Assembly (NCBI GenBank): GCA_005776945.1 | Contig: SXOB01000088.1 | Coordinates: 1-64,000 of the forward strand | Origin: Pseudomonadota bacterium | Lineage (GTDB): Bacteria; Myxococcota_A; UBA796; GCA-2862545 | Reading direction: 5' to 3' | Length of the DNA stretch: 64,000 bases | Shown: positions 1 through 7,746 of the stretch, in pieces | Position numbering within the stretch: position 1 is the first letter of the stretch | How the letters are laid out: each line of letters opens with the position of its first letter | Notes under the pieces: generated by a model | What the model saw: the letters and a program-made list of their open reading frames with translations, nothing else | The model's database searches: none | What the model was told of the DNA's origin: nothing | Position numbers and translations under genes: made by a program

Positions 1-1358
1 GCAAGAACATCGTCGGCGTCGTCCTGCAGTGCAATCACTGGCGGGTCGTGGACCTTGGCGTCATGGTTCCCATGCACACGATCTTGGCGGCCGCCGAGGC
101 CGAAGGTGCAGACCTGATCGGCTTGTCGGGCCTGATCACGCCGTCGCGCGATGAAATGGTCAAGGTCGCCGCAGAGATGGCGCGTCGCGGAATCACGACG
201 CCGCTGCTCATCGGCGGCGCCACGACGAGTCGCATCCACACGGCCGTTCGGATTGCGCCGGCCACTCCGGGTATGGTCGTCCACGTCGCGGATGCGAGCC
301 GAGCCGTCACGGTGGCCCAGCGACTGATGGGCCCCGATCGCGCCGAAACGGGAGCCCAGCTTCGGGCCGAACAGGAGGCCGATCGGACCGCGAGGGCCGA
401 CGCCGGGGCGCGGACGATGCGCGGCCTCGAAGCGGCGCGGGCTGGCGCGCTCGTTCTGGACTTCGCGGGACTCACTCGGCCGAACCAACCGGGCAGGACC
501 GTGCTCGAACCGCCCGTCGACGCACTGATTCCGCTCATCGATTGGACGCCGTTCTTCCAGACGTGGGAACTCAAGGGCACTTGGCCGCGCATGGCATCGG
601 ACCCGATGGTCGGCGAAACGGCGCGGAAGCTCCACGAGGACGCGGTGGCCATGTTGGCCCGAGCGGTGTCTGAAGGTTGGTTCCGGCCGCGCGCCGTCGT
701 CGGCCTTTTCCGCGCGGGTCGGTCGGGCGACGACATCGTGTTGGTCGACGTGGGCGTTCGCCTCCCGACGCTGCGCCAACAGCACGCCCAGGACCGTCCG
801 AACGTCGCGTTGGCCGACTACGTGGCGCCGCTGGACGGCCCCGAGGACTGGATCGGCCTGTTCGTCGTCAGCATCGACGGCCGCCTCGACAGCGTGGTTG
901 CGACCTTCGAGGCCGACCACGACGACTACCAAGCCATCCTTGCGAAAGCGCTGGCCGATCGTCTTGCGGAGGCGCTCGCCGAATGGGCCCATCGAGAAAC
1001 ACGGCGTTCGCTTTGGGCCTACGCGCCCGAGGAGGACCTCGCCGTCGACGCGCTCATCAGCGAAGCCTACCGCGGCATCCGGCCAGCGCCCGGGTACCCG
1101 GCTTGCCCCGATCATGGTGTCAAAGCGCAGATCTTTGAGCTGCTCGACGCGACCGCCGGAACGGGAGCTACGTTGACGGAGGGGTTCGCCATGTCGCCGC
1201 CGTCGACGGTTGCTGGGATGTACTTTGGCCACCCGTCCGCCGCGTATTTTGCGGTCGGGCGCCTGGGGGCCGACCAGCTTGAGGATTTGGCGCGGCGCAC
1301 CGGTATTTCCCGTGAAGAGGCCGTTCGGCGGTGCGGTGCTTGGGAGGTGGGGCCGTGA
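1..1358 (+). CDS. metH: Cobalamin-dependent methionine synthase, C-terminal part (5' truncated by window edge)
   Basis: The open frame runs in from the left edge (first full codon at base 3) and gives 451 residues. It covers the end of the B12-binding domain and the whole AdoMet-activation domain. The motif LQCNHWRVVDLGVMVP, then GLSGLITPSRDEM and PLLIGGATTSR, are typical of the cobalamin-binding Rossmann domain. ELKGTWPRM and a C-terminal MSPPSTVAGMYFGHP belong to the reactivation domain that binds S-adenosylmethionine. The enzyme transfers a methyl group from methyl-tetrahydrofolate to homocysteine in the cytoplasm. The catalytic homocysteine and folate modules and the His ligand region lie outside the window. 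The stop codon overlaps the start of the next gene. Confidence 0.95.
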   Translation, partial: KNIVGVVLQCNHWRVVDLGVMVPMHTILAAAEAEGADLIGLSGLITPSRDEMVKVAAEMARRGITTPLLIGGATTSRIHTAVRIAPATPGMVVHVADASRAVTVAQRLMGPDRAETGAQLRAEQEADRTARADAGARTMRGLEAARAGALVLDFAGLTRPNQPGRTVLEPPVDALIPLIDWTPFFQTWELKGTWPRMASDPMVGETARKLHEDAVAMLARAVSEGWFRPRAVVGLFRAGRSGDDIVLVDVGVRLPTLRQQHAQDRPNVALADYVAPLDGPEDWIGLFVVSIDGRLDSVVATFEADHDDYQAILAKALADRLAEALAEWAHRETRRSLWAYAPEEDLAVDALISEAYRGIRPAPGYPACPDHGVKAQIFELLDATAGTGATLTEGFAMSPPSTVAGMYFGHPSAAYFAVGRLGADQLEDLARRTGISREEAVRRCGAWEVGP

Positions 1359-1876
1359 CCGCGATCTGGCTTGCGGCCTGTGGCGCCGGAGTGAGTTCTC
1401 AGACGACCGGTTTGGACGTGCCTACGACGTCGACGACAAGTACGTCGTCGTCGACCACGATCTTTGAACCGCCTCCGGTGGACACCTGGGACAGTTCTCC
1501 TCCCGACGCCGAAGTCGACGACATCGTCGAAACGCGCATTTTCTGCGGCTTGCTGACGACCTATGACGCCCGAATTCAGTGGATCTACAACGGCAGCGAA
1601 TGGCCCATGGACGTCGTGTCCTCGACGCCGACGGTTCAGGCTCCGCTCACCAACTGCGTGCGCCCGGAAGAGCCCAACGTGTTGACGTGGACGGATTCCG
1701 AAGTTCTGGTGATTCGCACGGGCGGGTTGTTCCACACATTGCGACCTGGGGCTGTCGAAGGCCAGTGGTTTGGTGACGTCGTCCCAGAAGTTCCGTCGGC
1801 CGAGTGCGACACGGGCATTGCCGAGATCGGCCTCAGCTGGCCTGTCGGCATGTCGCTCATCCTTGAGGTTCTCTAG
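1355..1876 (+). CDS. Small secreted lipoprotein of unknown function
   Basis: A 173-residue protein starting at a GTG that overlaps the metH stop (GTGA), so it is probably translationally coupled. An ATG-type start further upstream would lie inside metH. The N-terminus MTAIWLAACGAG is a very short lipoprotein signal with lipobox LAAC and no basic residue. A Thr/Ser-rich linker follows (about residues 15-35), then a compact domain containing several Cys. I recognise no family. It is likely anchored in the outer or inner membrane and folded in the periplasm. Its stop codon TAG is the first three bases of the repeat element that follows. Confidence 0.7.
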   Translation: MTAIWLAACGAGVSSQTTGLDVPTTSTTSTSSSTTIFEPPPVDTWDSSPPDAEVDDIVETRIFCGLLTTYDARIQWIYNGSEWPMDVVSSTPTVQAPLTNCVRPEEPNVLTWTDSEVLVIRTGGLFHTLRPGAVEGQWFGDVVPEVPSAECDTGIAEIGLSWPVGMSLILEVL

Positions 1877-2103
1877 CAGGCTGCTGCAAAAGCGCCGTCC
1901 TGCTGCGCCCGCGGGGGCATCCCGCCCCGCGGCGTCACGGGGACCCCAGGCTCGGTCGCCGTACGCTCGGTACGGCTTTCCTCGCCTTGCACACCCTTCC
2001 TTGCGGGATCGGGCGCCCTCGCGGGCTCGCAACGGACGGCGCCGGTCATCACGCTCGCCGGCACGCCGGCGAGCGTTTCGCCCTCATTGCAGCAGCCTGC
2101 TAG
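1873..2103. mobile_element. MITE-like element with inverted ends and CTAG at both flanks
   Basis: A 13-bp terminal inverted repeat, CAGGCTGCTGCAA on the left (1877-1889) and its exact complement on the right (2087-2099), is bounded by CTAG on each side (1873-1876 and 2100-2103). CTAG fits a 4-bp target duplication or an extended palindromic end. The interior (about 200 bp) has no convincing gene and contains a strong hairpin. About the first 100 bp recur after the sigma factor gene near 6233. This looks like a non-autonomous miniature transposon; the parent transposase is not in the window and its family is not determined. It sits between two convergent genes and supplies the TAG stop of the upstream one. 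Confidence 0.7.
2051..2076 (+). terminator. Strong hairpin inside the repeat element, possible terminator
   Basis: Two perfect 12-bp arms (ACGCTCGCCGGC and its complement) are separated by 2 bp and followed by TTTCG. It lies downstream of the lipoprotein gene and between convergent genes, so it could stop transcription from the left. The T-tract is short, so termination is an inference. Confidence 0.45.
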
Positions 2104-2128
2104 CAGGCTGCCGCAAGCGCCGTCTTGC
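2101..2128 (+). repeat. Partial third copy of the repeat's left end
   Basis: TAGCAGGCTGCCGCAAGCGC directly abuts the right end of the element, creating a perfect 20-bp palindrome at 2092-2111. It matches the left end of the full element (1874-1900) with one substitution and a 2-bp deletion, and fades after about 28 bp, just before the stop codon of the lipase gene. It may be a remnant of a second insertion. Confidence 0.6.
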
Positions 2129-2136
2129 CAGTGGCG

Positions 2137-2802
2137 TCAGGGCGCGGCCAGCGTTCGGGCAACCAGCTTGTGCGCTTCGCGACTCCACAACAAGCCGTTG
2201 TGGCCGGTGCCGGGCAGCTCGTGTTCGACGGCCTCGGCGATGCGCGCACGAATGGGTGGGAGTACTTGGTGGTCCCATCGGGCACGGACCACGGTCGTCG
2301 GGACGGGCTCCGGCCCTTCTGCGAGTCGCTGGACCCACGGACCCTCGGGGTCGAAGACCGGCCGAAGGGCGCCAGGCACGAACCGGTACAGGGCGGTTCC
2401 GTGGTGTGGCCCGCCGAGCGAGACGAATCGTCGAACGAGCGGTGCGCCACCATAGGCCTTGAGGAAGGCGCGACAGACCACCGCTCCCAAGCTGTGCCCG
2501 ACCAGGTCGACGGGGGCCCCCTGCCTTTCGACGACGGCTGCGAGGCGCGCCACGATGGTCGGCAGGTCCAACCCGACGCTCGGGTAGGAAAACCGCTCCA
2601 CATGGGGCCAGCCCTCCGACAGGAGGTGCCTCGCCAGGGGCCGCATCATGTCGGGGTGGGCCAGAAACCCGTGGACGAGGACGACGTGCGGGACGGGTCG
2701 CTGCCCAGCGGGGGGCAGCGGCGACAATCGATGAAGCGGAAACAATGCGGTCCGCATCGTGTGCATCGCTTCACGAAGGGCCACGGCGGGAAGGTGGCGC
2801 AC
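2137..2802 (-). CDS. Alpha/beta hydrolase, lipase-like
   Basis: A 221-residue protein with the oxyanion segment VLVHGFLAHPD (about residue 42) and the nucleophile elbow GHSLGAV. The downstream Asp and His of the triad are plausible in ARWDHQV and PGTGHNGLLW. This is the organisation of triacylglycerol lipases and esterases of the PGAP1-like/lipase class 2 type. I see no signal peptide, so it is probably cytoplasmic unless the start is wrong. The start used is GTG at 2802; an internal ATG (MHTMRTALF) is possible. It lies convergent to the lipoprotein and repeat, and upstream of it on the same strand is another exported-protein gene 30 bp away. Confidence 0.85.
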   Translation of the reverse strand: MRHLPAVALREAMHTMRTALFPLHRLSPLPPAGQRPVPHVVLVHGFLAHPDMMRPLARHLLSEGWPHVERFSYPSVGLDLPTIVARLAAVVERQGAPVDLVGHSLGAVVCRAFLKAYGGAPLVRRFVSLGGPHHGTALYRFVPGALRPVFDPEGPWVQRLAEGPEPVPTTVVRARWDHQVLPPIRARIAEAVEHELPGTGHNGLLWSREAHKLVARTLAAP

Positions 2803-2832
2803 GTCAGGCCTCGCCGTGGGCAGGCGGCGCCA

Positions 2833-4098
2833 TCAAGGAAGGCCGGGGCTGATCGGAAACGCGGCCGCAATGAGTCGGCAACGGTACCCGGCGCCATTCG
2901 AGGGCGTCAGACTGGACACGGCAAAGACGACGTCGAGGGCGCCTTCCGGGTCGATGTCCCATGCGTAATAGGACGTGCTCGTTGGGTCGGATCCCTGGTC
3001 GAACGGGGTGACGTCGACGCCGACGACGAGGGCGGCGACCTCCAGGTCGAGCAGCGACCCGGATTCCGGTCCCCAACAGCGGATCGACGCGAGTTCGCCA
3101 GGTTCGACCGGCAGCCGGAAGTGGTCGACGTCGTTGGGGTCGACCGTGCCTTGGACCTGGCTCACGCGCACGTCGTACGAGGGCTCGGCCGGGGTGACGA
3201 AGGCGGCCTCGACGACGTCGTTGGGCTCGACCTCCCGGGTCCAAGGGTCGGCGCCGAAAAAGGGGTGGGTGGAGCCGGGCGACCAGGTCCGAGTGACGAA
3301 TGCGCCGTACACCTCGCTGCCCCCCCCGCCGGCCGCATCCGCCACGCGCAAGGTCCAGGTGCCAGGCGCCGGATCGAACACCCGGAGGACCACGTTCCCA
3401 CCGACGCCGTCCAGCGTCGCGACGTCCACGCCGGCCGGGTCCACCCAGGTGAGCCTTGGCGTCAGGTCGCTCCCTGGCACCTCCGCCCATCCGTAGACCT
3501 CGAGCGGTTCGCCGCCGACTTGGACGTCGAAGGTGACGGTGTCGATGTCGAGGCTCGTCTCCAGCCACGACCCCACGGTCCAGGCTGTGAAGCCGTCGGC
3601 GATGACGAGGGGATCGACGGGAGCCGGGGACTCCGTCGTGGTGAGGTTCCAGCGATCCAGACTCAGGGAGTACGTCGCCGGGACGGTGCTCGTCCCGGTG
3701 CCTCCGCCGATCTGGGAGGTCACGCGCAGCTTGAAGGCGTCCGCGCGGGGGAGAAAGGTGACGAGGACGTCGTCGGTCCCTTCGATGGGGCCCGCGGGGA
3801 AGCCGTCGGAAGCCGCCATGAGGACGTCGTTGAGCGAAAGCAATTCGAGGCGCGTGTCCAGCGTGGGGTCGTCAGTCCGGGTCTCGACGCGCACCCAGGT
3901 GGGGCCGGTGGCCGTATAGAGCCAAGTGTCCGAGGCACCTTCGAGCAGCGCCCCGGTGACTTCCGTTCCCTCCTCGATCGGCAACGGAATGGTCCCGGTG
4001 TCGGTCGTGCAGTCTGTGCAGTCCGTGGAGGTCTCCGGCCCGGCGCATCCCCAAGGTGCAGCAGCGATAAATGCGATTCGGAGGCTGTTCTGCGGCAC
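2833..4098 (-). CDS. Secreted lipoprotein with PPC-type (pre-peptidase C-terminal) domains
   Basis: The frame is open from 4179, but the GTG at 4098 gives a proper leader (MPQNSLRIAFIAAAPWGC) and avoids overlapping trpS. This yields 421 residues. After the Cys comes a Cys/Thr/Asp linker (STDCTDCTTDTGT). At least two beta-sandwich segments resemble PPC domains: one with DTWLYTATGPTWVRVET and one with REVEPNDVVEAAF followed by DPNDVDHFRL. PPC domains usually decorate secreted enzymes in this kind of bacterium, but no catalytic domain is present. It is probably a cell-surface or periplasmic binding protein. The lipobox (PWGC) is atypical, so lipidation is uncertain. Confidence 0.7.
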   Translation of the reverse strand: MPQNSLRIAFIAAAPWGCAGPETSTDCTDCTTDTGTIPLPIEEGTEVTGALLEGASDTWLYTATGPTWVRVETRTDDPTLDTRLELLSLNDVLMAASDGFPAGPIEGTDDVLVTFLPRADAFKLRVTSQIGGGTGTSTVPATYSLSLDRWNLTTTESPAPVDPLVIADGFTAWTVGSWLETSLDIDTVTFDVQVGGEPLEVYGWAEVPGSDLTPRLTWVDPAGVDVATLDGVGGNVVLRVFDPAPGTWTLRVADAAGGGGSEVYGAFVTRTWSPGSTHPFFGADPWTREVEPNDVVEAAFVTPAEPSYDVRVSQVQGTVDPNDVDHFRLPVEPGELASIRCWGPESGSLLDLEVAALVVGVDVTPFDQGSDPTSTSYYAWDIDPEGALDVVFAVSSLTPSNGAGYRCRLIAAAFPISPGLP

Positions 4099-4172
4099 CT
4101 GGGCTCCGTCCCTGCGGCCGCGACCGTGCGGCGGAGGCATCGGCCATATAACGGGCGCGGCTCGGAGGACCG
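4099..4172. promoter_or_regulatory. Divergent intergenic region between the PPC lipoprotein and trpS
   Basis: 74 bp separate two divergent starts, so at least one promoter in each direction must lie here or in the adjacent coding ends. I see no convincing -35/-10 pair. CTCGGAGGACCG just upstream of 4173 provides a clear ribosome binding site for the TTG start of trpS. Confidence 0.45.
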
Positions 4173-5168
4173 TTGGCACGGGCGGTGACTGGGATTCAGC
4201 CCTCGGGGCAAGTCCATGTCGGAAACTGGTTGGGCATGATCCGCCCTGCGCTGACCATCGCGCAGGATTGGGAGAGCTACTTTTTCGTAGCCGACTGGCA
4301 TGCCCTGACGTCGCACCCGGAACCTGACGTGCTGCGGCGCGCGACCAGGGAGATCGCAGCCACTTGGCTTGCGCTCGGCCTCGACGCCGATCGTTCGACG
4401 TTGTTCCGGCAATCCGACGTACCCGAAGTCCAGGAACTGGCTTGGATCTTGGGAACGGTGATTCCGGCGGGCCTGTTGGAGCGCGGCCACGCGGTGAAAG
4501 CGGCGCGCGACGGCGGCCGGGAGGTCAACGCGTCCACGTGGTGGTACCCGACGCTGATGGCGGCGGACATCCTGGCCTACGGGGCCGACGTGGTCCCTGT
4601 CGGCGCCGATCAGAAGCAGCACGTCGAGATGGCGCGGGACATGGCGATCAAGATCAACGTCCGCTTTGGCGACGACGCGCTCGTCGTCCCCGAGCCCCGC
4701 GTACGTGCGGAGGTCGGCGTGGTGCCTGGGACGGATGGCCGGAAGATGTCGAAGTCCTACGGCAATGTCGTGCCCCTCTTCGACACGCCCAAACGAACGC
4801 GCAAGGCCATCATGGGCATCGTCACGGACAGCCTTGGCGTCGACGAACCCAAGGACCCGGACCGCTGCACGGTGTTCCAGTTGTACAAGCTTCTGGCCAC
4901 GGACGACGAGGTCGCGGAAATGGATGCGGACCTGCGGCGGGGCCGTGGGTACGGCTACGGCCATGCCAAAGAGGCGCTGGCGTTGGTGATGGAGCGAACG
5001 GTGGCTATGCCTCGGGAATGTTATACGGAATGGCTGGCGTCGCCGGCGCGTCTGGACGAGATCCTGGACGCGGGGGCACGTCGGGCGCGGGTTGCTGCGG
5101 CAGCTACCCTCGATCGGCTAAGAGAGCGTGTGGGCCTCCACGCGCTCCGCCGCGGGAGCCTCGGATGA
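4173..5168 (+). CDS. trpS: Tryptophan--tRNA ligase
   Basis: A 331-residue class I aminoacyl-tRNA synthetase, the usual size for bacterial TrpS. The HIGH signature appears as HVGN near residue 15 (GIQPSGQVHVGNWLG) and the KMSKS loop as GRKMSKSYGN. Tryptophan-pocket segments such as ADILAYGADVVPVGADQ are present. It charges tRNA-Trp in the cytoplasm. Translation starts at TTG 4173, chosen because a GGAGG ribosome binding site lies 7-8 bp upstream. The TGA stop overlaps the ATG of the sigma factor gene, so the two are likely coupled. Confidence 0.95.
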   Translation: MARAVTGIQPSGQVHVGNWLGMIRPALTIAQDWESYFFVADWHALTSHPEPDVLRRATREIAATWLALGLDADRSTLFRQSDVPEVQELAWILGTVIPAGLLERGHAVKAARDGGREVNASTWWYPTLMAADILAYGADVVPVGADQKQHVEMARDMAIKINVRFGDDALVVPEPRVRAEVGVVPGTDGRKMSKSYGNVVPLFDTPKRTRKAIMGIVTDSLGVDEPKDPDRCTVFQLYKLLATDDEVAEMDADLRRGRGYGYGHAKEALALVMERTVAMPRECYTEWLASPARLDEILDAGARRARVAAAATLDRLRERVGLHALRRGSLG

Positions 5169-6235
5169 TGGACCTTTCCTTCCAGGACCAGAGCCGCATC
5201 CGGCCGGGCGAGCGCCTGACGGCTGAGGAAGAGAAGGAAATCGCACGGCAGATCCGTCGTTGCGAGGCCGACGCGCGGCAGGCCCTCAAGGGCGCCCGGG
5301 CGGCGGAGGACATACTCAAGAAGCGGCCGGACCGGGCTGAGCGCACGCGCGCCGGCGCCGTCGACCGCCTCGAAGCGGCCGTAGAAGCGACCTGGAAGGA
5401 GAGCAAGGCCGACGCATCGCTCCGCCTCGTGGCCCGCCAGGCGCGGACGGCGTGGGCCCAGGCCGAGAGCCTTCGCTGGCAGCTCGCGATGTCGGGTCGG
5501 CGCATCGCGCACGGCGAGGCCCGCAAGCTCGCGGGCCCGTTTATGGACGAAGAGGACCTCGTTCAGGAGGGCTACATCGGCCTTCTCCGCGCCGCGAAGC
5601 GCTTCGACCCGGACCGCGGCATCCGCTTCTCGACGTACGCCCGCTGGTGGGTGCGCGCCCAGATGACCCGCGCGATCGACCACACGGGTCGCCCCGTGCG
5701 TTTGCCAGGTTGCGCCGTCGAGCAGACACGCAATCTCCGGAAGGCCATCAAGCGCTTCGAGGCGGCCGGCGTCACCTACGGGATCGCCGAACTCGCGGCC
5801 GAGGTCGGCATCGACAAGGAGCGCGCAGAGCTGCTCCTGTCGCAAGGCAACACGATCAGCCTGGAGCAGCCGGTCGATGACGGCCCGCGCCCGCGTCCGC
5901 TCGAACGCTTCCTGAGCGACATCGACGCTGTCGCGCCCGACGGCGAAGCGATGCAGTCTCAAGAGCTGCGCCGGATGCACGACGCGTTCGAGCGCTTGTT
6001 GTCAGACCGCCAGCGCTTCGTCCTCAAGCGTCGCTACGGCCTCGAAGACGGCGAGTTCCGCACCTTGTCCGAGGTTGGCAAGGAGATGGACCTTTCGCGC
6101 GAACGGGTGCGCCAGATCGAGCGAGAGGCGCTCATCCGGCTGCGCGAACTCAGCAACATCCGCGACGGTGTCGAAGTCGATCCCGCCGTCGAGGATGCGG
6201 AAGAGATCCGGCGGATGTTCTTCGGCGACGATTAG
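5165..6235 (+). CDS. RNA polymerase sigma-70 family factor
   Basis: A 356-residue sigma factor. The N-terminus (RLTAEEEKEIARQIRRCEAD) resembles region 1.2 and is followed by about 75 residues of charged helical insert. Region 2 is textbook: DLVQEGYIGLLRAAKRFDP and RFSTYARWWVRAQMTRAI. Region 3 follows, and region 4 ends in an HTH with LSRERVRQIEREALIRLRE. There is no long acidic region 1.1, so it is a group 2 or RpoH-like alternative factor rather than the primary RpoD. The ATG at 5165 overlaps the trpS stop (ATGA). Its own TAG stop coincides with the left end of the repeat at 6232. Target genes cannot be inferred from the window. Confidence 0.88.
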   Translation: MMDLSFQDQSRIRPGERLTAEEEKEIARQIRRCEADARQALKGARAAEDILKKRPDRAERTRAGAVDRLEAAVEATWKESKADASLRLVARQARTAWAQAESLRWQLAMSGRRIAHGEARKLAGPFMDEEDLVQEGYIGLLRAAKRFDPDRGIRFSTYARWWVRAQMTRAIDHTGRPVRLPGCAVEQTRNLRKAIKRFEAAGVTYGIAELAAEVGIDKERAELLLSQGNTISLEQPVDDGPRPRPLERFLSDIDAVAPDGEAMQSQELRRMHDAFERLLSDRQRFVLKRRYGLEDGEFRTLSEVGKEMDLSRERVRQIEREALIRLRELSNIRDGVEVDPAVEDAEEIRRMFFGDD

Positions 6236-6333
6236 CAGGCTGCTGCAAAGCGCCGTCCTGCTGCGCCCGCGGGGGCAGCCCGCCCCGCGGCGTCACGGGG
6301 CCCCGGGGTCGGTCGCCGTACGCTCGGCTTCGG
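6232..6333 (+). repeat. Second copy of the MITE-like repeat (left part only)
   Basis: From TTAG at 6232 the sequence follows the first ~100 bp of the element at 1873 with only a few differences, then diverges near 6333. No matching right end is seen before the next gene, although a CTAG at 6399-6402 contains the stop codon of the convergent gene. This copy also begins exactly at the stop codon of the upstream CDS. Confidence 0.7.
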
Positions 6334-6398
6334 CAAACAGGGTGGGCGCTGCGCGTCCCACGTTGGACGGCATCTTGGTTGCCTGACCCTGCAAACCC
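6334..6398. other. Spacer between convergent genes
   Basis: 65 bp between the recognisable end of the repeat and the stop of the membrane-protein gene. It may be the diverged right half of the repeat; nothing else is visible. Confidence 0.4.
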
Positions 6399-7100
6399 CT
6401 AGGGCTTTGCGGCGCCGAAAGCCTGCCGCAAATCGCGGAGGCGGTACCGCTCGTGGCCAAGGTGCGCCGTTTCGATTTCGGCACGGAAGTCGGAAAAGCG
6501 GAAGCTGGCTGCTGCGATGCGAAGGGGGGCGCCGGCAATCCAAGCGGCGTCGGGCTCGCCCCGCTGGGAGGTCGGAGGACCCACCTCGGCGGCGAGGGCG
6601 TCGCGCCGCTGGGTGTGCAGAAGGACGGCAGCGGCGGCGTCGGGGACGGCCTCGTGCAGATCGATGGTGATCAACCGACCCTTGGCATCGAATTCGAAGA
6701 GAGCGGTGTCGGCGTCCATGCCGCCGGCCAAGGTTGCGGGAAGTTGGGTGCAGCGCAACGCGTGATCGCTGGTGGCCTCGCAAGCCACGCCATGGGCCGC
6801 GACGTCGCGTTCGACGTCGGCGCGCGACGTCGTGCCGAAGGACCACGCGAGGGCCGGTTGTGCTGGCGAAGCCGCGGTCCCGGCTACGGCGACGAGCGAA
6901 GTGGCGCGGGCTTCGTCACGCTGCTCAGGCGTCAGCGTGACGTCGGGGATCGGGCAGCCGTCGTCGCCCATCCCGGGAATCCACTTGAGCAATGGACGCC
7001 CGGGCGGGGTGTGGGCGAAACCGATGATGCCGGTGAGGGCAAGCGCCACGGCGCTCGTGCCCCCGACCAGCCACAACAGGATTCGCCCGAGGGACATCAC
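6399..7100 (-). CDS. Single-span membrane-anchored protein of unknown function
   Basis: A 233-residue protein with an N-terminal hydrophobic segment (about residues 7-28, LLWLVGGTSAVALALTGIIG). A periplasmic domain with three Cys follows. I recognise no family. The start GTG 7100 or ATG 7097 overlaps the stop of the upstream globin-lipoprotein gene, so the two form a coupled pair and probably act together in the envelope. Confidence 0.65.
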   Translation of the reverse strand: MMSLGRILLWLVGGTSAVALALTGIIGFAHTPPGRPLLKWIPGMGDDGCPIPDVTLTPEQRDEARATSLVAVAGTAASPAQPALAWSFGTTSRADVERDVAAHGVACEATSDHALRCTQLPATLAGGMDADTALFEFDAKGRLITIDLHEAVPDAAAAVLLHTQRRDALAAEVGPPTSQRGEPDAAWIAGAPLRIAAASFRFSDFRAEIETAHLGHERYRLRDLRQAFGAAKP

Positions 7101-7663
7101 TGACCGACGATAGTGGCCATGAAGGCCGGGTCAACCAGCGGTGGCGCGAAGCACGCAGCCACGTCGGTCTCCGCCACGCCGTTGTCGAGCAGGACGCCCG
7201 CGATCAGCACGATGAAGGCGTCGTACTCTTCCTGCGTGATGCCCATGCCCGCGTGGGCATCTTGCATCGACGGACCCGTGTAGGCTCCGGTGGTGCAGCC
7301 GTAGGCGTCGGTGATGAAGTTGGCGAGGCTGGCGTTGAAAGCCCCTTGTGCCGATCCGCCGGCAAGGCCCGCGAAGTCGTTGGAGAATTGCGGATCCGCG
7401 AGGGCGGCCGTGGTGATGTCCGCGGCGACGTCCGGGACCGCCGCGCCGTAGACCACGCAGATGTCGGTCGTGCACTCGAGCGGCATCGTCGTCGGGGGCG
7501 TCGTTGGCGGCGTCACCGTGTCGGTCGTCGGCGGAGGCATCGTGTCCGTCGTGTCCGTCGTGTCCGTCGTGTCGGTTGTGTCCGTGGCGTCGGACGTGGT
7601 CGGGGTGGTGTCGTCACCGCAGGCGACGAGGCCTGCAAGGAAGGGAAGCAGCAAGGTTTTCAA
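7097..7663 (-). CDS. Lipoprotein with a group I truncated-haemoglobin-like domain
   Basis: A TTG start at 7663 is preceded by GGAGG and gives 188 residues. Residues 1-15 are a lipoprotein signal ending in LVAC. Residues 17-60 are a Thr/Asp/Pro linker with TDT repeats. Residues 70-188 resemble group I truncated haemoglobins: ALADPQFSNDFAGL matches the B/C/CD region with its conserved Phe, and YTGPSMQDAHAGMGIT carries the F8 proximal His (His137). The B10 Tyr of classical trHbN appears replaced by Thr. Extra Cys (64, 69, 123, 171) could form disulfides. If haem binds, this is an extracytoplasmic globin, possibly for O2, NO or haem handling. A coupled membrane-protein gene follows. Confidence 0.72.
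   Translation of the reverse strand: MKTLLLPFLAGLVACGDDTTPTTSDATDTTDTTDTTDTTDTMPPPTTDTVTPPTTPPTTMPLECTTDICVVYGAAVPDVAADITTAALADPQFSNDFAGLAGGSAQGAFNASLANFITDAYGCTTGAYTGPSMQDAHAGMGITQEEYDAFIVLIAGVLLDNGVAETDVAACFAPPLVDPAFMATIVGQ
7542..7586 (-). repeat. Five tandem 9-bp units encoding a Thr/Asp linker
   Basis: GTGTCCGTC-type units (plus-strand view) are repeated five times with minor changes. On the minus strand they encode TDT repeats in the lipoprotein linker. Units are multiples of three, so length change would not shift frame. Confidence 0.8.
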
Positions 7664-7746
7664 GGGGTCCTCCAGACTGTCGCGATCAAGCGCTCGCGCG
7701 TGTATACCGGGGGCGGCCCGAAGCGGATCTGTCCGGCTGAATTTTT
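7664..7746. promoter_or_regulatory. Intergenic region upstream of the globin lipoprotein
   Basis: 83 bp between the LuxC-like stop and the lipoprotein start, both minus strand. An A-rich run next to the upstream stop and a TATACA-like hexamer (minus strand, near 7702) could be promoter elements. No strong consensus is seen. Confidence 0.3.

Noticed and set aside
2125-4188. A 687-codon plus-strand open frame opposite the lipase and PPC lipoprotein
   Set aside because: It has no recognisable motif and Arg/Gly/His-rich composition, and it lies antisense to two well-supported genes. Long spurious frames are expected at this GC content.
4364-5164. Upstream extension of the sigma factor frame inside trpS
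   Set aside because: The extension is antihomologous text in another frame of trpS. The sigma factor begins at ATG 5165, where region 1.2-like sequence starts.
6334-6402. A right-hand inverted end for the second repeat copy
   Set aside because: CTAG occurs at 6399, but the inward sequence does not match the CAGGCTGCTGCAA end, so no intact right end could be called.
7542-7586. Tandem 9-bp repeats as a phase-variation switch
   Set aside because: The units are multiples of three and encode a linker, so copy number changes length but not frame.
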